59,607 nucleotides of DNA from Planctomyces sp. (GCA_016795105.1 JAEUIH010000047.1:1-59607); one strand, 5' to 3'. Positions 34,726 to 44,394 are shown, numbered from the stretch's first letter. Translations and numbers: made by a program. Notes: generated by a model not told the origin, from the sequence alone.

Positions 34726-37700
34726 TCACTGAACGGCATCTGGTTGCCTCTGATAGACCTTTTGGCCAAATTTCAGGAAGAGTGCCGGAGTGACGACCTG
34801 GTCCAGAATTGTTGATGTGAGCATGCCGCCGAACACAACAAGAGCCAGGGGAAAAAGGATCTCCTTCCCCGTCTGGCCGGCTCCGAAAAGGAGGGGCAGC
34901 AAGCCGATAAAGCTGGTAGCTGCTGTCATCATTACGGGCGAAAGACGTTCCAGGCTTCCACGAATAATCATCTCTTCGCCGAACACTTCGCCTTCATGCT
35001 CCATCAAGTGGATGTAATGCGAAATCATCATGATCCCGTTACGACTCACGATGCCAATCAAGGTAATGAAGCCAACCCAGTGTGCGACAGAAAGACTGGT
35101 GGCACTGATCCAGACTTGGGGCCACTGCCACCATTCGGCCCCCTGAAGTGACTCGGAGGAGGGCTGATTGACAATCAGCAAAGTCACCACGGAACCCAGT
35201 GCCGCCAGCGGAATATTGGCCAGGACCTGCATTGCAGCTCGCCACGAAGAGAGACACTTCGTCAGCAGCAGGAAGACGCCAAGGACCGATGCTGTTCCCA
35301 GGACAAGCAGTCGGAAATTTGCTTCCTGCTGTGCTTCGAACTGGCCACCGAATTCAATGCGATAGTCGCCAGGAAGTGCGCGAAGGCGCTCTTCAATCGG
35401 CATTGTCAGAGCCCTGATTTCACCAACAACGCTCGCAAGATCTCGCCCTTCCACGTTGCAAAAGACGACGATCCTTCGCTGCACGTGCTCTCGATTCAGA
35501 GTATTAGGTCCGGTGGTGTCCAGCACGTCGGCGACTTCGCCGAGCGAAACTCTGCGGCCTGATGGGGTCTCGAGAATTGTCTGCTGGATGACGTCAGGAT
35601 CATTTCGTGATGCTTCGTCGTACCAGACGACCAGCCCGAAATAGCGATCTTCATCCAGAATCTGTGAAACGACACGTCCCTTATAGGCGGTCTCAAGTAA
35701 CGCAGCCACATCCCCGGGTGCGAGGCCATAACGCGCGGCGTCTTCACGACGAACCTGCAAACGTACCTGTGACACTTCTACCTGAGGTTCCAGCTGCAGA
35801 TCAACGACACCGCGTACGTTGCTCATCGCGGAGTAGACATCCTGACTCGCATTCCGCAATTCTCGCAGGTCATTGCCAAAGACCTTCACGGCAATCTGAG
35901 CTCGGACTCCGGACATAATGTGGTCCAGTCGATGTGAAATGGGCTGACCGATATTGGCCTTGATGCCGGGAATCAGAGTGATCCGATCGCGGATATCTGC
36001 CAGCACAAGTTCGCGAGGGCGTCCGTTTGTTTCGAATCCCCACAGATGTGCGATCGGAATCATTCGCAGGATCGCGGCACCCCACCCGTCTTTGGGACGA
36101 CGATGTTCCTGAACCCGAACATCGATCTCAGACGAATTCACCCCTTCGGCATGTTCATCCAGCTCCGCTCGTCCTGTACGTCGCGAGATCGCAACGACCT
36201 CCGGAATCTCCAGCAGGAGCTTCTCCGCACGCTGTGCCAGTCGCTGACTTTCATCCAGACTTGTTCCAGGCTCCGCCTGAAAGCTGATCGTGAAAGTGCC
36301 CTCGTTAAAGGGTGGAAGGAACTCACCGCCCATCCAGAAAAGTGCAGACACAGCGACGCCGACCATAATCACAGTGCCTGCAAGGACCAGATTGGCATGC
36401 CGCAGAGTCCATCGAAGCAGCCTTGCAGTGGCGGACTTCAGGATTCGAAGGACAAATGGATCACCTTTGTCATCCAGAAATCGGGCCTGCGGCAACAAGT
36501 ACGAAGCGAGAACCGGAGTGATCGTCAGCGAGACGACCAGGGAAGCCAGCAGCGATGTCATGTACGCAATGCCGAGCGGAGCGAACATCCGGCCTTCCAG
36601 ACCAGCCATTGAGAAAAGCGGGAAGACGACCAGCACGACAATCAGTGTGGCATAAACGATGGAGTTGCGAACCTCACACGACGCGTCATAAATCACCTTG
36701 AGTGCATTCTCCGGCACAGCCTTCTGTCGATTCTCTTTCAGTCGTCGATAGATGTTTTCGATGTCGACGATGGAATCATCAACGAGATCCCCAATCGCCA
36801 CCGCGATACCGCCAAGCGTCATTGTGTTGATCGAAATTCCCAGCCAGCGAAAGATTAGCACAGTCAGAAGGATCGAAATTGGCATGGCCGTCAGTGAACT
36901 CACACTGGTCCGAAAATTCCACATGAAGATGAACAGCACAACGACCACCCAGATTGCCCCATCTCGAACCGCCTCGACGACATTTTCAACTGCGGCCTCG
37001 ATAAAGTCGGCCTGTTTGAAGATGCGATCTTCGATGACGATTCCTTCAGGCAAGTCCCGACGGAGCTCTTCCAGAACGCTGCTGATCTTCCGGTCAAGTT
37101 TCAGCGTGTCCGCGCTGGGTTGCTTTTGAACGGCCAGAATGACAGCCGATCCGCCTTCCACACGGTCTCCTTCGCGCACAAGCACACTTCCATCGCCTCG
37201 CTTCACAGGACCACCGAATCGGACGTCAGCCACTTCCTTCAGCAGCACTGCTCGCTGATTTCGCCAGACGATCGGCGTGTTCTCAAGGTCCTCCAGAGTC
37301 AGACTCTGTCCGCTGATCCGTATCAGCGATTCTCTGGGTGATCGCACCATGATTCCGCCGCCGGACAGAACGTTAGCCTTCTCTGCTGCGGTGGTTACCT
37401 GCTCCAATGTAATATTCTGGGCGGCTAATCGGGCAGGAGACGTGATGATCTGATATTGCTTGAGAGTTCCTCCCATTACCGTGACCTGAGAAACACCTTC
37501 CACTGCAAGCAGTCGATTGCGAACAGTGAATTCCCCAAGTGTTCTCAGTTCCATATTCAGTTCCGCAGCGGCGCGTTCGTCGGTCGGCGTGCTTGTTGAC
37601 CTCAATCCCAGCAGCATGATTTCACCCATGATGGACGAAATCGGCGCCATGACCGGATTGACGTTGCGAGGAAGCTGGTCGCGAGCAATCTGTATTTTTT

Positions 37701-38034
37701 CCGCCACGATCTGCCGATCGCGATAGATGTCGGTACCCCAGTCAAACTCAACCCACACGATCGACAGACCGACACCGGAAGCAGAGCGAACTCGCTGAAC
37801 GCCTGTTGCTCCATTCAGCAGATATTCGATTTGTCGCGTGACAAGCACTTCGACTTCTTCCGGTGCGAGGCCGGGAGCTTCTGTCATCACCGTCACAGTC
37901 GGTCGATTCAGATCGGGAAACACGTCAACTGGCATCTCGCTCAATTGATAGCCGCCGCAAATCAGCACGGCCGTTGCCGCAATCAGCACGAGGCCGCGAT
38001 TCCTGAGAGAGAACGCGATGATGGAATTCAGCAT
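34726..38034 (-). CDS. Heavy-metal RND efflux pump (CzcA/CusA family)
   Basis: A 1102-residue HME-type RND transporter. SLRNRGLVLIAATAVLICGGYQLSEMPVDVFPDLNRPTV-type start, helix 4 GGIAVAIGDLVDDSIVDIENIYRRL, and GFITLIGIVSRNGIMMISHYI in the second half are present. The porter loop near residue 145 has normal length, unlike the copy at 27449. Extra residues near 1000 (NQPSSESLQGAEWWQW) lie in a periplasmic loop. It is the last gene of the long minus-strand metal locus and follows the tandem adaptor; 65 bases separate them. The start at 38034 is preceded by a GAATGAG-like site. Confidence 0.93.
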   Translation of the reverse strand: MLNSIIAFSLRNRGLVLIAATAVLICGGYQLSEMPVDVFPDLNRPTVTVMTEAPGLAPEEVEVLVTRQIEYLLNGATGVQRVRSASGVGLSIVWVEFDWGTDIYRDRQIVAEKIQIARDQLPRNVNPVMAPISSIMGEIMLLGLRSTSTPTDERAAAELNMELRTLGEFTVRNRLLAVEGVSQVTVMGGTLKQYQIITSPARLAAQNITLEQVTTAAEKANVLSGGGIMVRSPRESLIRISGQSLTLEDLENTPIVWRNQRAVLLKEVADVRFGGPVKRGDGSVLVREGDRVEGGSAVILAVQKQPSADTLKLDRKISSVLEELRRDLPEGIVIEDRIFKQADFIEAAVENVVEAVRDGAIWVVVVLFIFMWNFRTSVSSLTAMPISILLTVLIFRWLGISINTMTLGGIAVAIGDLVDDSIVDIENIYRRLKENRQKAVPENALKVIYDASCEVRNSIVYATLIVVLVVFPLFSMAGLEGRMFAPLGIAYMTSLLASLVVSLTITPVLASYLLPQARFLDDKGDPFVLRILKSATARLLRWTLRHANLVLAGTVIMVGVAVSALFWMGGEFLPPFNEGTFTISFQAEPGTSLDESQRLAQRAEKLLLEIPEVVAISRRTGRAELDEHAEGVNSSEIDVRVQEHRRPKDGWGAAILRMIPIAHLWGFETNGRPRELVLADIRDRITLIPGIKANIGQPISHRLDHIMSGVRAQIAVKVFGNDLRELRNASQDVYSAMSNVRGVVDLQLEPQVEVSQVRLQVRREDAARYGLAPGDVAALLETAYKGRVVSQILDEDRYFGLVVWYDEASRNDPDVIQQTILETPSGRRVSLGEVADVLDTTGPNTLNREHVQRRIVVFCNVEGRDLASVVGEIRALTMPIEERLRALPGDYRIEFGGQFEAQQEANFRLLVLGTASVLGVFLLLTKCLSSWRAAMQVLANIPLAALGSVVTLLIVNQPSSESLQGAEWWQWPQVWISATSLSVAHWVGFITLIGIVSRNGIMMISHYIHLMEHEGEVFGEEMIIRGSLERLSPVMMTAATSFIGLLPLLFGAGQTGKEILFPLALVVFGGMLTSTILDQVVTPALFLKFGQKVYQRQPDAVQ

Positions 38035-38099
38035 GAGGATCTCATTCCACGATATGCGACAGGACAACGGATGACTCTTCAGCGCCCGGCAGCCAGCAA

Positions 38100-40310
38100 T
38101 CACTTCAATGCGGCATAGCCCGTCTGGAGCGAGCTGGCTCCTCCAACGGCCACTTCTTCGCCCGGCATCAGGCCTTCCAGAATCTGGATGGAAACATCAT
38201 CAGAACGACCGACGACGACACTGCGACGCTCGAAAACGTCATCAGCATTGCGAACGAACAGGTACGAACGAGCGCCTTCTTGGACAATGGCATCGCGTGG
38301 CACGGCAAGCTTCGCTGAGAGCCTTCCCGTTTCGATCGTCACTCTGGCCAGCATATTGTGCTGCATCGGCACCCGTGGCATTTGTTGGAGTTCAATCCAG
38401 ACAGAGAGAGTTCGGTCGTCCTGTCCTATCGAACGACCACTGCGGACAATTGTTCCGGAAACAACGCTGGACGCATCCGCAACAAAGCGGACACGCACCG
38501 GCTGTCCGACTTCGACTTTCGAAAGATCACGTTCCGAAACAAATCCCTGCACCCAGATCTGAGACAGATCGTGAATTTCAAAGACTGGCTCATCAGGCTG
38601 AACGACATGCCCGAGCAGCTTGTCAAAGTCCATCACGATTCCGTCAATCGAGGATCGGACAGGCAATGCCGGCAACAACGACTGAGTATTCATCAGCTGA
38701 GCCAGTTGTTCCTCTGAGATTCCGAACGTCATCAGTCGCTGGCGAATATTCTCGCGAAGTCCGTTTGCGAGATTGAGTCGACTTTCTACCTCCCATAACC
38801 GTCGCTGGGACACAGCATCGCGAGCCTCACCCAGGTTACTCAGAATCTGCTTCTGCAATTCCGCATCGAGGTGTGCTCGCAGGAAGTCGAGTTGTAAAGT
38901 CTGGAAGTCCTGACTGATGATTTCGGCGAGTACCTCACCAGCGCGAACTTGCTGACCTCGATCGACCAGAATCCGTGCGATTGATCCGCTGATCTGTGCC
39001 GAAGCCACCGTACGCTTTGAGGGGGGAACATCCGCCAGACCGTCGACCGTGATCGTATCGGCCAGCTCCAGTGACGAAGCCGGTTGAACTGTCAGCCCAA
39101 TATCGCGTGCCGTTTCGCTGCTGATCTTCAGCACACCTTTGGTAAAGAAACCACCGAGTTCGTGATTGCCGCGAGTAACGACACGATCTCCCGGAAACAG
39201 TTTTCCTTCACGGACCTCGATCACGTCACCCATCCGCTGGCCAAAAACGATCGACTGCTTCCGATACGTTGACGCGACCTGCGTCTGCTCTTCCTCAACA
39301 AGTACGAATCGCTCGGCTCCGTCACGAATCACTGCGGATATCGGTACCACCACGTTTTCGCTGGTTTCACCCACCATTAACCGTACCTGTCCCGACATTC
39401 CCGGCAGCAGCAGTGGTCCACTCTGTGGTGAGTTCGACAGCGACGCCCATACCGTTCCGAGGTGCGTCTGAGGATCAAGGAACTGGCCGAAAACATCAAC
39501 CTGAGCCGTGATAATCTGCCCGGGAAATGCTGTCAGCGTCAGTTCAAGCGACTGCCCGATGGCCACACGCGCCAGATCTTTCTCCAGCACCCCAATTTTC
39601 AGCCATAACGCAGAAAGGTCGAGTACTTCAAAAAGGTGTTCTTTCGAGTTGATCACCTTTCCGATGGAGAGATCAGCATGAGTTACCGTTCCATCGATGG
39701 GACTTTTCAGAGAAAGCGACTGTTGCTGCGCTGCATTTGGATTTTGCAGAATCGTCTCCAGGACTTCTGCCGGCAACTGAAGGCTGCGCCACTTCGCGCA
39801 GGCGATTTCCAGCGCGACGCGATCCTGCTGCACCTGATTCGCGGCCTCAAATGTTCGAATTTCGGGAATTGCTCCGGTCCTGCTTGCTTCATCTGCGGAG
39901 CTTTTCAGCTTGAGAGACAGATTTAGCGCTGTTTGTGCATTCCGGATTTCCAGCTGCAGCTTTTCAAGTTCCGGGCTGTCGAGTTCGGCTAACACCTGCC
40001 CAGCTTTGACAGATTCGCCAGGAATCACGAACAGCGCGACAATCCGCCCCGACAGCGGCGAACTGATTAATGCATGCCGGTTCCACGGCGAGACCAGCGT
40101 CCCATAAGCCAGAATCGACTCGCTCACATTCTGTGGACCTACTTCCGCTGTCTGAACATCGAGCGTTGTACGCGCCGACCGTGTCAAGATCATCTTCCCG
40201 GTTTCTGTGTTCACTTCCATACCACGAGTCGGCAGCGGTTTGTGCCCCTCATGTGCAAAGGCATACGCGGAGATGAGACAGACAATCAACAGCCATCGCC
40301 AGTGTTTCAC
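38100..40310 (-). CDS. Tandem membrane-fusion protein (two CzcB-type adaptors in one chain)
   Basis: A 736-residue exported protein with signal peptide WRWLLIVCLISAYAFA and HEGHKPLP after it. It holds two complete adaptor modules: lipoyl half SGRIVALFVIPGESVKAGQVLAELDSPELEKLQL and LKSPIDGTVTHADLSIGKVI in the first, and ISGSIARILVDRGQQVRAGEVLAEI plus VRSSIDGIVMDFDKLLGHVV in the second, each followed by a barrel and membrane-proximal part. Usual adaptors are 350-450 residues. The GTG start at 40310 has AAGGA eight bases upstream; a TTG at 40328 is less likely. It may make a trimer with six adaptor modules in one stroke. Confidence 0.88.
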   Translation of the reverse strand: MKHWRWLLIVCLISAYAFAHEGHKPLPTRGMEVNTETGKMILTRSARTTLDVQTAEVGPQNVSESILAYGTLVSPWNRHALISSPLSGRIVALFVIPGESVKAGQVLAELDSPELEKLQLEIRNAQTALNLSLKLKSSADEASRTGAIPEIRTFEAANQVQQDRVALEIACAKWRSLQLPAEVLETILQNPNAAQQQSLSLKSPIDGTVTHADLSIGKVINSKEHLFEVLDLSALWLKIGVLEKDLARVAIGQSLELTLTAFPGQIITAQVDVFGQFLDPQTHLGTVWASLSNSPQSGPLLLPGMSGQVRLMVGETSENVVVPISAVIRDGAERFVLVEEEQTQVASTYRKQSIVFGQRMGDVIEVREGKLFPGDRVVTRGNHELGGFFTKGVLKISSETARDIGLTVQPASSLELADTITVDGLADVPPSKRTVASAQISGSIARILVDRGQQVRAGEVLAEIISQDFQTLQLDFLRAHLDAELQKQILSNLGEARDAVSQRRLWEVESRLNLANGLRENIRQRLMTFGISEEQLAQLMNTQSLLPALPVRSSIDGIVMDFDKLLGHVVQPDEPVFEIHDLSQIWVQGFVSERDLSKVEVGQPVRVRFVADASSVVSGTIVRSGRSIGQDDRTLSVWIELQQMPRVPMQHNMLARVTIETGRLSAKLAVPRDAIVQEGARSYLFVRNADDVFERRSVVVGRSDDVSIQILEGLMPGEEVAVGGASSLQTGYAALK

Positions 40311-40370
40311 AGTTCTGTTCCTTAGCAAGGCCTCAGGATCCGATTGCGATATTTGTTTGTCGTCTTGGGT

Positions 40371-41531
40371 TCATTTTCTTCGTTGTGCATCAGTACCGGG
40401 CACTTCGACGCGAGTCGCCACAACGGTAAACTCCCCGTTGAGTTTGGATTCCCAGCACGCAATGACAGGCCCATCACCAATTGGCGTAGACGCAATGACA
40501 GGATCTCGCGCCGTTTCCGACAGCTTCTCCGATTCCCCTGAGTTCAAATTCTTCACAAGTAAATCACCCTCGCGCCCAGCGGTCCACACGATGATCGAGC
40601 CGTTTGCGGTCCCAGCGATCCATGGCTGCTGACCTCGACCAAGTAGAATCTCGGGCGAACCGTCTCCGGCCGCAGCATAAACGTTGCCGTCGCGTCGCCA
40701 GACTGTGGAAATCGCACCGTTTGATCCTGCGGCCAGCATGCCGCCGTCCATTGGACAGGCATCCAGCATCCAGGTACCTGAGCCGAGTTTCCGGGCATCG
40801 GAGAACGAATTGCCTCCGTCCGCTGAAGTTGTCACATACATATCTCGATTTCCGCCGACGGAGTTTCGAAACATGACATGAACATTTCGGCCCTTGACGA
40901 TGACCGACGGATGACAACATTCACATACACTGCCATCGGGCGATCTGTAGATGCAGCGATTGGCCTCCCAGGTCGCACCATTGTCTTTTGATACGGAGAC
41001 GTAGATTTCCGACTTCCTGTCTCGAAGGTCCAGCCATACGCACCAGATGGAATTGTCCGTTCCAGACGCCATCGCATGCAGCCCTTCTCTCGCCGAATCT
41101 GCTGCGTCATTCACTTGCGAGGGTCCCTGCCATGACTTTCCATGATCTGTGGATCGCCACGCCAGAAGGTCACCGTCCCGGCCTTTTCCCATGCGTCCTC
41201 CGATTGCAGTCACAACAATCGCAGATTCTGTTGTCACGATCCGGGGCCCACGTCGCATTCCCAGCGACAGATTGGGGACTCGAAACGCCGTGAGTGACTT
41301 TTCAAACGTGACGCCACCATCCGAAGATCGGGCGTATTGCACTGTGTCACCGATCCCGTAGACAAGGTGCACCGAACCATCCAGACCAACAGCCACCTGA
41401 GGCTGTTTGGGAGCATTTGCGGCCGACCCCGAGGCGACCAGCACGGGATCGTTTGCATTACTGTTTTCCACTGACGCTGTGATCAAAAGAGCCGCGACCA
41501 GCAGACGTGCAATTGGGAGCTTCATCGTCAT
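40371..41531 (-). CDS. Exported sialidase-fold (BNR/Asp-box) protein
   Basis: A 386-residue exported protein with signal peptide ARLLVAALLITASVENSNA. Asp-box repeats S-x-D-x-G-x-T/S-F/W appear four times: RSSDGGVTFE, STDHGKSWQ, SKDNGATWEA and SADGGNSFSD, the mark of a six-bladed beta-propeller like sialidases and plant BNR proteins. Catalytic sialidase residues cannot be confirmed by eye. It lies between metal-efflux and metal-binding genes in one strand, an odd place for a sugar enzyme; it may be a structural or binding propeller instead. A cytoplasmic-side gene relation is only positional. Confidence 0.75.
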   Translation of the reverse strand: MTMKLPIARLLVAALLITASVENSNANDPVLVASGSAANAPKQPQVAVGLDGSVHLVYGIGDTVQYARSSDGGVTFEKSLTAFRVPNLSLGMRRGPRIVTTESAIVVTAIGGRMGKGRDGDLLAWRSTDHGKSWQGPSQVNDAADSAREGLHAMASGTDNSIWCVWLDLRDRKSEIYVSVSKDNGATWEANRCIYRSPDGSVCECCHPSVIVKGRNVHVMFRNSVGGNRDMYVTTSADGGNSFSDARKLGSGTWMLDACPMDGGMLAAGSNGAISTVWRRDGNVYAAAGDGSPEILLGRGQQPWIAGTANGSIIVWTAGREGDLLVKNLNSGESEKLSETARDPVIASTPIGDGPVIACWESKLNGEFTVVATRVEVPGTDAQRRK

Positions 41532-41550
41532 CGCCCGTTCATCTGAAGTA

Positions 41551-41570
41551 GAATTGAATTGAATTGAATT
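41551..41570. repeat. GAATT pentanucleotide microsatellite
   Basis: Four exact tandem copies of GAATT lie between the YHS-like lipoprotein stop (41573) and the propeller gene start (41531). Slippage would alter the spacing of this junction. Confidence 0.8.
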
Positions 41571-41572
41571 GA

Positions 41573-41977
41573 CTATTTTTGGCCGCCGCTGTTCTCTGCT
41601 TTCAACTTCGCAACTGTTGCAAGAGTCGCATCGGGATTCTTCGTTGCTTTGCTTTTGCAGCCGGCACAACAGACAAAGACGGGTTGCCCATTGACCTCAA
41701 GTTTCAAAGGCGTGCCCATGGAACCCAGACGACTGGTCGTCATCACGGCACAAAACTTCTGCGACCTCGCCTCCGCTTGATCTGCGGGATCAAGTTCTGC
41801 GATCGCGGCGTCAATCTCTGCTTCGCCGGAACTTGAATTCTCGGGACCATCAGCTTCTGCTGGTGTCGCCTCGGTAATTGGCTGAGACGACGTCTGTTCT
41901 GCTTGTTGCTGGCACCCCATAAAACCTAAGAGTGCCAACGTGGCGATGTTGAAAAATGCCGAATGAGTTTTGACCAT
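41573..41977 (-). CDS. Small YHS/TRASH-like metal-binding lipoprotein
   Basis: A 134-residue lipoprotein with lipobox LGFMGCQQ. After an acidic linker comes KFCAVMTTSRLGSMGTPLKLEVNG and VFVCCAGCKSKATKNPDATL, the Cys arrangement of YHS/TRASH-like metal sites. The Cys residues C, CC and C are spaced to hold one metal ion, probably copper or zinc. AAAGGAG precedes the ATG. It sits between the larger YHS lipoprotein and the propeller, all on the same strand, and probably works with the Czc pump downstream. Confidence 0.78.
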   Translation of the reverse strand: MVKTHSAFFNIATLALLGFMGCQQQAEQTSSQPITEATPAEADGPENSSSGEAEIDAAIAELDPADQAEARSQKFCAVMTTSRLGSMGTPLKLEVNGQPVFVCCAGCKSKATKNPDATLATVAKLKAENSGGQK

Positions 41978-42000
41978 TGCTGTTCTCCTTTGAATTATTG

Positions 42001-42924
42001 TTACGGTTTAGTGACGTCTGACTTGATGAATGTGTCCGGGTCCTGAAGTTCTTCCGGCCGTTCTTTGGCCATCTTTACAAATTCGTCGACACATGGCGGG
42101 CAGCAAAATTGATAGGGCTTCCCATCGATGATCCATGTGAAATCCGGATTGGCTTTGGTCATACTGATGGGACAAATGCGATCGCCTGGTTTGGGCTTTG
42201 CATCGTGCATCGACTTGATTCCTTTGAATTTCTGCGATGCCGTCACGCTTCCGTTGGCCTTGATGTCTGCTTCGGAGTATTTACCGCCCGCTGTCAAATA
42301 CAGTTGCCGCTCATCATCAACTGGAAGACTGCCAGGCATTTCGCTCGAATGGTCTTCGGTCACGGTTGTGAATCCGACACGAAACCGTTCACCGGCGATT
42401 CGCAGATTGGGAATGGTGACGTCAAGTTGCTTTCCGCGAAAAGCCTCAGGCAACTCGCCAACAAACTGGGATGTCTTATCCGCGGAGTCGCCATCCTGAG
42501 GAACGGCGACAAGATCAATCGGAGTGGTGCTGGGATCGCCCACGACCTTCACGTACGCTTTGACGGGCTGGACATCAACTTCCTGAATTCGAGTCTCGTC
42601 CTTGCCCAGCATCAACAGCCGCAAGCTCCCGTTGGTTTCGATCACAGCTTCTGCGTGATAACTGTCGGAGCCAATTGGGATGATGATCCCTCCATGACTC
42701 CCCGGTTTGTGAGGATGCTCCTCGGCCTCGACGACGGCCTCGCTCTTGGTTTCTGGGGAATTGACAGGGGTGACTCCTGCGTCCGGAGAACGAACAGTGG
42801 TTTCAGGGTCGGTGGGCGCATTCGTTTCCGACGGGGAAGATTGTGCACTGCAGCCAGCGACAACTGCAATCAGAGCGCCAGCAGAAAACATTACGCCAGT
42901 CAGCAGATATTCTTTGAATCTCAT
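42001..42924 (-). CDS. Metal-binding lipoprotein with His-rich and YHS/TRASH domains
   Basis: A 307-residue lipoprotein, lipobox AVVAGCSA. The first half has HPHKPGSHGG...DSYHAEAVIE, the same domain type as the lipoprotein at 31111. The second half has CPISMTKANPDFTWIIDGKPYQFCCPPCVDEF, a YHS/TRASH-like site with C, CC and C ligands. The two domains suggest a periplasmic metal carrier. AAGGAG lies nine bases before the ATG at 42924. Its stop is 23 bases before the smaller YHS lipoprotein gene. Confidence 0.8.
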   Translation of the reverse strand: MRFKEYLLTGVMFSAGALIAVVAGCSAQSSPSETNAPTDPETTVRSPDAGVTPVNSPETKSEAVVEAEEHPHKPGSHGGIIIPIGSDSYHAEAVIETNGSLRLLMLGKDETRIQEVDVQPVKAYVKVVGDPSTTPIDLVAVPQDGDSADKTSQFVGELPEAFRGKQLDVTIPNLRIAGERFRVGFTTVTEDHSSEMPGSLPVDDERQLYLTAGGKYSEADIKANGSVTASQKFKGIKSMHDAKPKPGDRICPISMTKANPDFTWIIDGKPYQFCCPPCVDEFVKMAKERPEELQDPDTFIKSDVTKP

Positions 42925-43158
42925 CACAGGACTCCTTGCATTCACGAACGCAGCTGAGCGTTGAGAAAAATAATTGGATATCCACGGCGATCGCACCGCA
43001 GAAGGAACCGACTTCCGCGTTCAGCAAATGTTGTGTCGCGGGCGTATTCGTGGCACTTGGATCAGGTCGAGAAGTGGCCTATGCAGTCACAGCCTTTCGC
43101 CAACATCGATTCAAGTCCGTCGAGCGGCTACAGCATTTCGCCGATCGGGGAGCCGCCG

Positions 43159-43560
43159 CTAGCAGCGACTGATGCACTGCGCAATCAACAACGCTCGACC
43201 CGCAGGGGAGCGTCCTCCGGGAGGGGAGTTTGCTTCAGATATCGAAACCTGATCAGTTTGTTGAAACAAACCGGGCGGGACATTTCCCATGTCTATGACA
43301 ATCGACTTTACAGACGCTGATGTCTGCAGGATGAGGCTGTCATCAAGCCGGGCGGCGACTGCTTGGTGGCCACGGCAGGGACACTCATGTCCGCCTTTGT
43401 CACGGGAATCGTCTGAACAGTTCTTCGGTGTGGCGTGCGGTTGGCAGCAGCATGCTCGTACAGACACAGTAGCGTCTGTACGAGCAATTGTGCAACAACA
43501 CACTGACGGCCCGACGAGGGTCGTAATGATCAGGAGTATTGAGAATATGCGATAAAACAT
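43159..43560 (-). CDS. Cys-rich exported hypothetical protein
   Basis: A 133-residue protein with a signal peptide (IFSILLIITTLVGPSVCC) followed by clustered cysteines: SVCCCTIA, RACCCQPH, KNC, and HECPCRGHQ. Ten or so Cys in the first 65 residues suggest thiol-based binding of soft metals. No family recognised. It lies between the HMA-MauE gene and the YHS lipoprotein. The start is at the ATG at 43560; ribosome-binding site not obvious. Confidence 0.65.
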   Translation of the reverse strand: MFYRIFSILLIITTLVGPSVCCCTIARTDATVSVRACCCQPHATPKNCSDDSRDKGGHECPCRGHQAVAARLDDSLILQTSASVKSIVIDMGNVPPGLFQQTDQVSISEANSPPGGRSPAGRALLIAQCISRC

Positions 43561-43650
43561 GACGATTCAGTCAAGTAGAGGTTTGGACGAGCAGTCTAGC
43601 AAAACGCAGTGCGAGATCCAGATCAGTTCTTTCCTCGCCTTGCGTCAAAA

Positions 43651-44394
43651 TCAATGCCCCAGGCCCAGTAGACCTGCCGCAGCCATTCCGATCATCAGTC
43701 CGTCTTCAACAAGAGTCACAGTTGACATTGGCAAATTGAAAGCGGTTCCCAGACACGCACAACGGATTTTACGTTTCCGAAGTACGCTCTGAATCACGCC
43801 AATACTGCTTACAGACATCACCATCAGTGTGGTCAGGTTGATTGCAAAGGGCCGTATCCCTGTGATGTAGGCTGCAGCCAACGCCAGCTCAATAAATGGA
43901 TAGATAACGCCGTACCACGGAAATCTCCCAGCGACTATGTCATACATGCGATAGGATTCAGCGAATCCACGCAGATCCAGCAGTTTGAAGAAGGCAAAGG
44001 CTGCGAAAAATGCACCCATGAAATTCTGCATGGCCCGTGATAGATCAAGTGTTCCAATTCGCAGTTCGACAAGACTCACAACACCAAGCAAAAATGCCCC
44101 TAACAGTAAGAGCGGAAAGTACGTGACTCCTGTCGGCGTTTTGACAGCTTCGATGGAATCCGGCTGTCGTTTGAGGTTGTTGGTATCGTCCGTCGCCGAA
44201 AAACCCGCCTTTCTTACCGCTTCTGCGATGGAATTCGCTGAAAGGCCGATCCCTGTCACCTTCAATAACTTGCCATTCGTCGCTGTGTCAACCTCCCAGT
44301 GGGTGATGTTAGGCACCTCGTCAAGGAATGGCTTCACGGCAGCAATGCAGCTGTCGCAGTTCAGGTTTGTTTTGAATTGCAGGAAGGCTGTCAT
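43651..44394 (-). CDS. HMA domain fused to a MauE-like membrane protein
   Basis: A 247-residue fusion. Residues 1-70 are a heavy-metal-associated domain with metal ligands C13 and C16 (NLNCDSCIAAV). Residues about 90-247 form four membrane segments in the MauE/DoxX-like pattern, with YPFIELALAAAYITG and the Cys pair in IRCACLGTAFNLP near the third-fourth helix. MauE-like proteins take part in disulfide or electron transfer across the membrane. The combination suggests transfer of copper or a related metal together with redox chemistry. GGAG is nine bases before the ATG at 44394. Confidence 0.8.
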   Translation of the reverse strand: MTAFLQFKTNLNCDSCIAAVKPFLDEVPNITHWEVDTATNGKLLKVTGIGLSANSIAEAVRKAGFSATDDTNNLKRQPDSIEAVKTPTGVTYFPLLLLGAFLLGVVSLVELRIGTLDLSRAMQNFMGAFFAAFAFFKLLDLRGFAESYRMYDIVAGRFPWYGVIYPFIELALAAAYITGIRPFAINLTTLMVMSVSSIGVIQSVLRKRKIRCACLGTAFNLPMSTVTLVEDGLMIGMAAAGLLGLGH

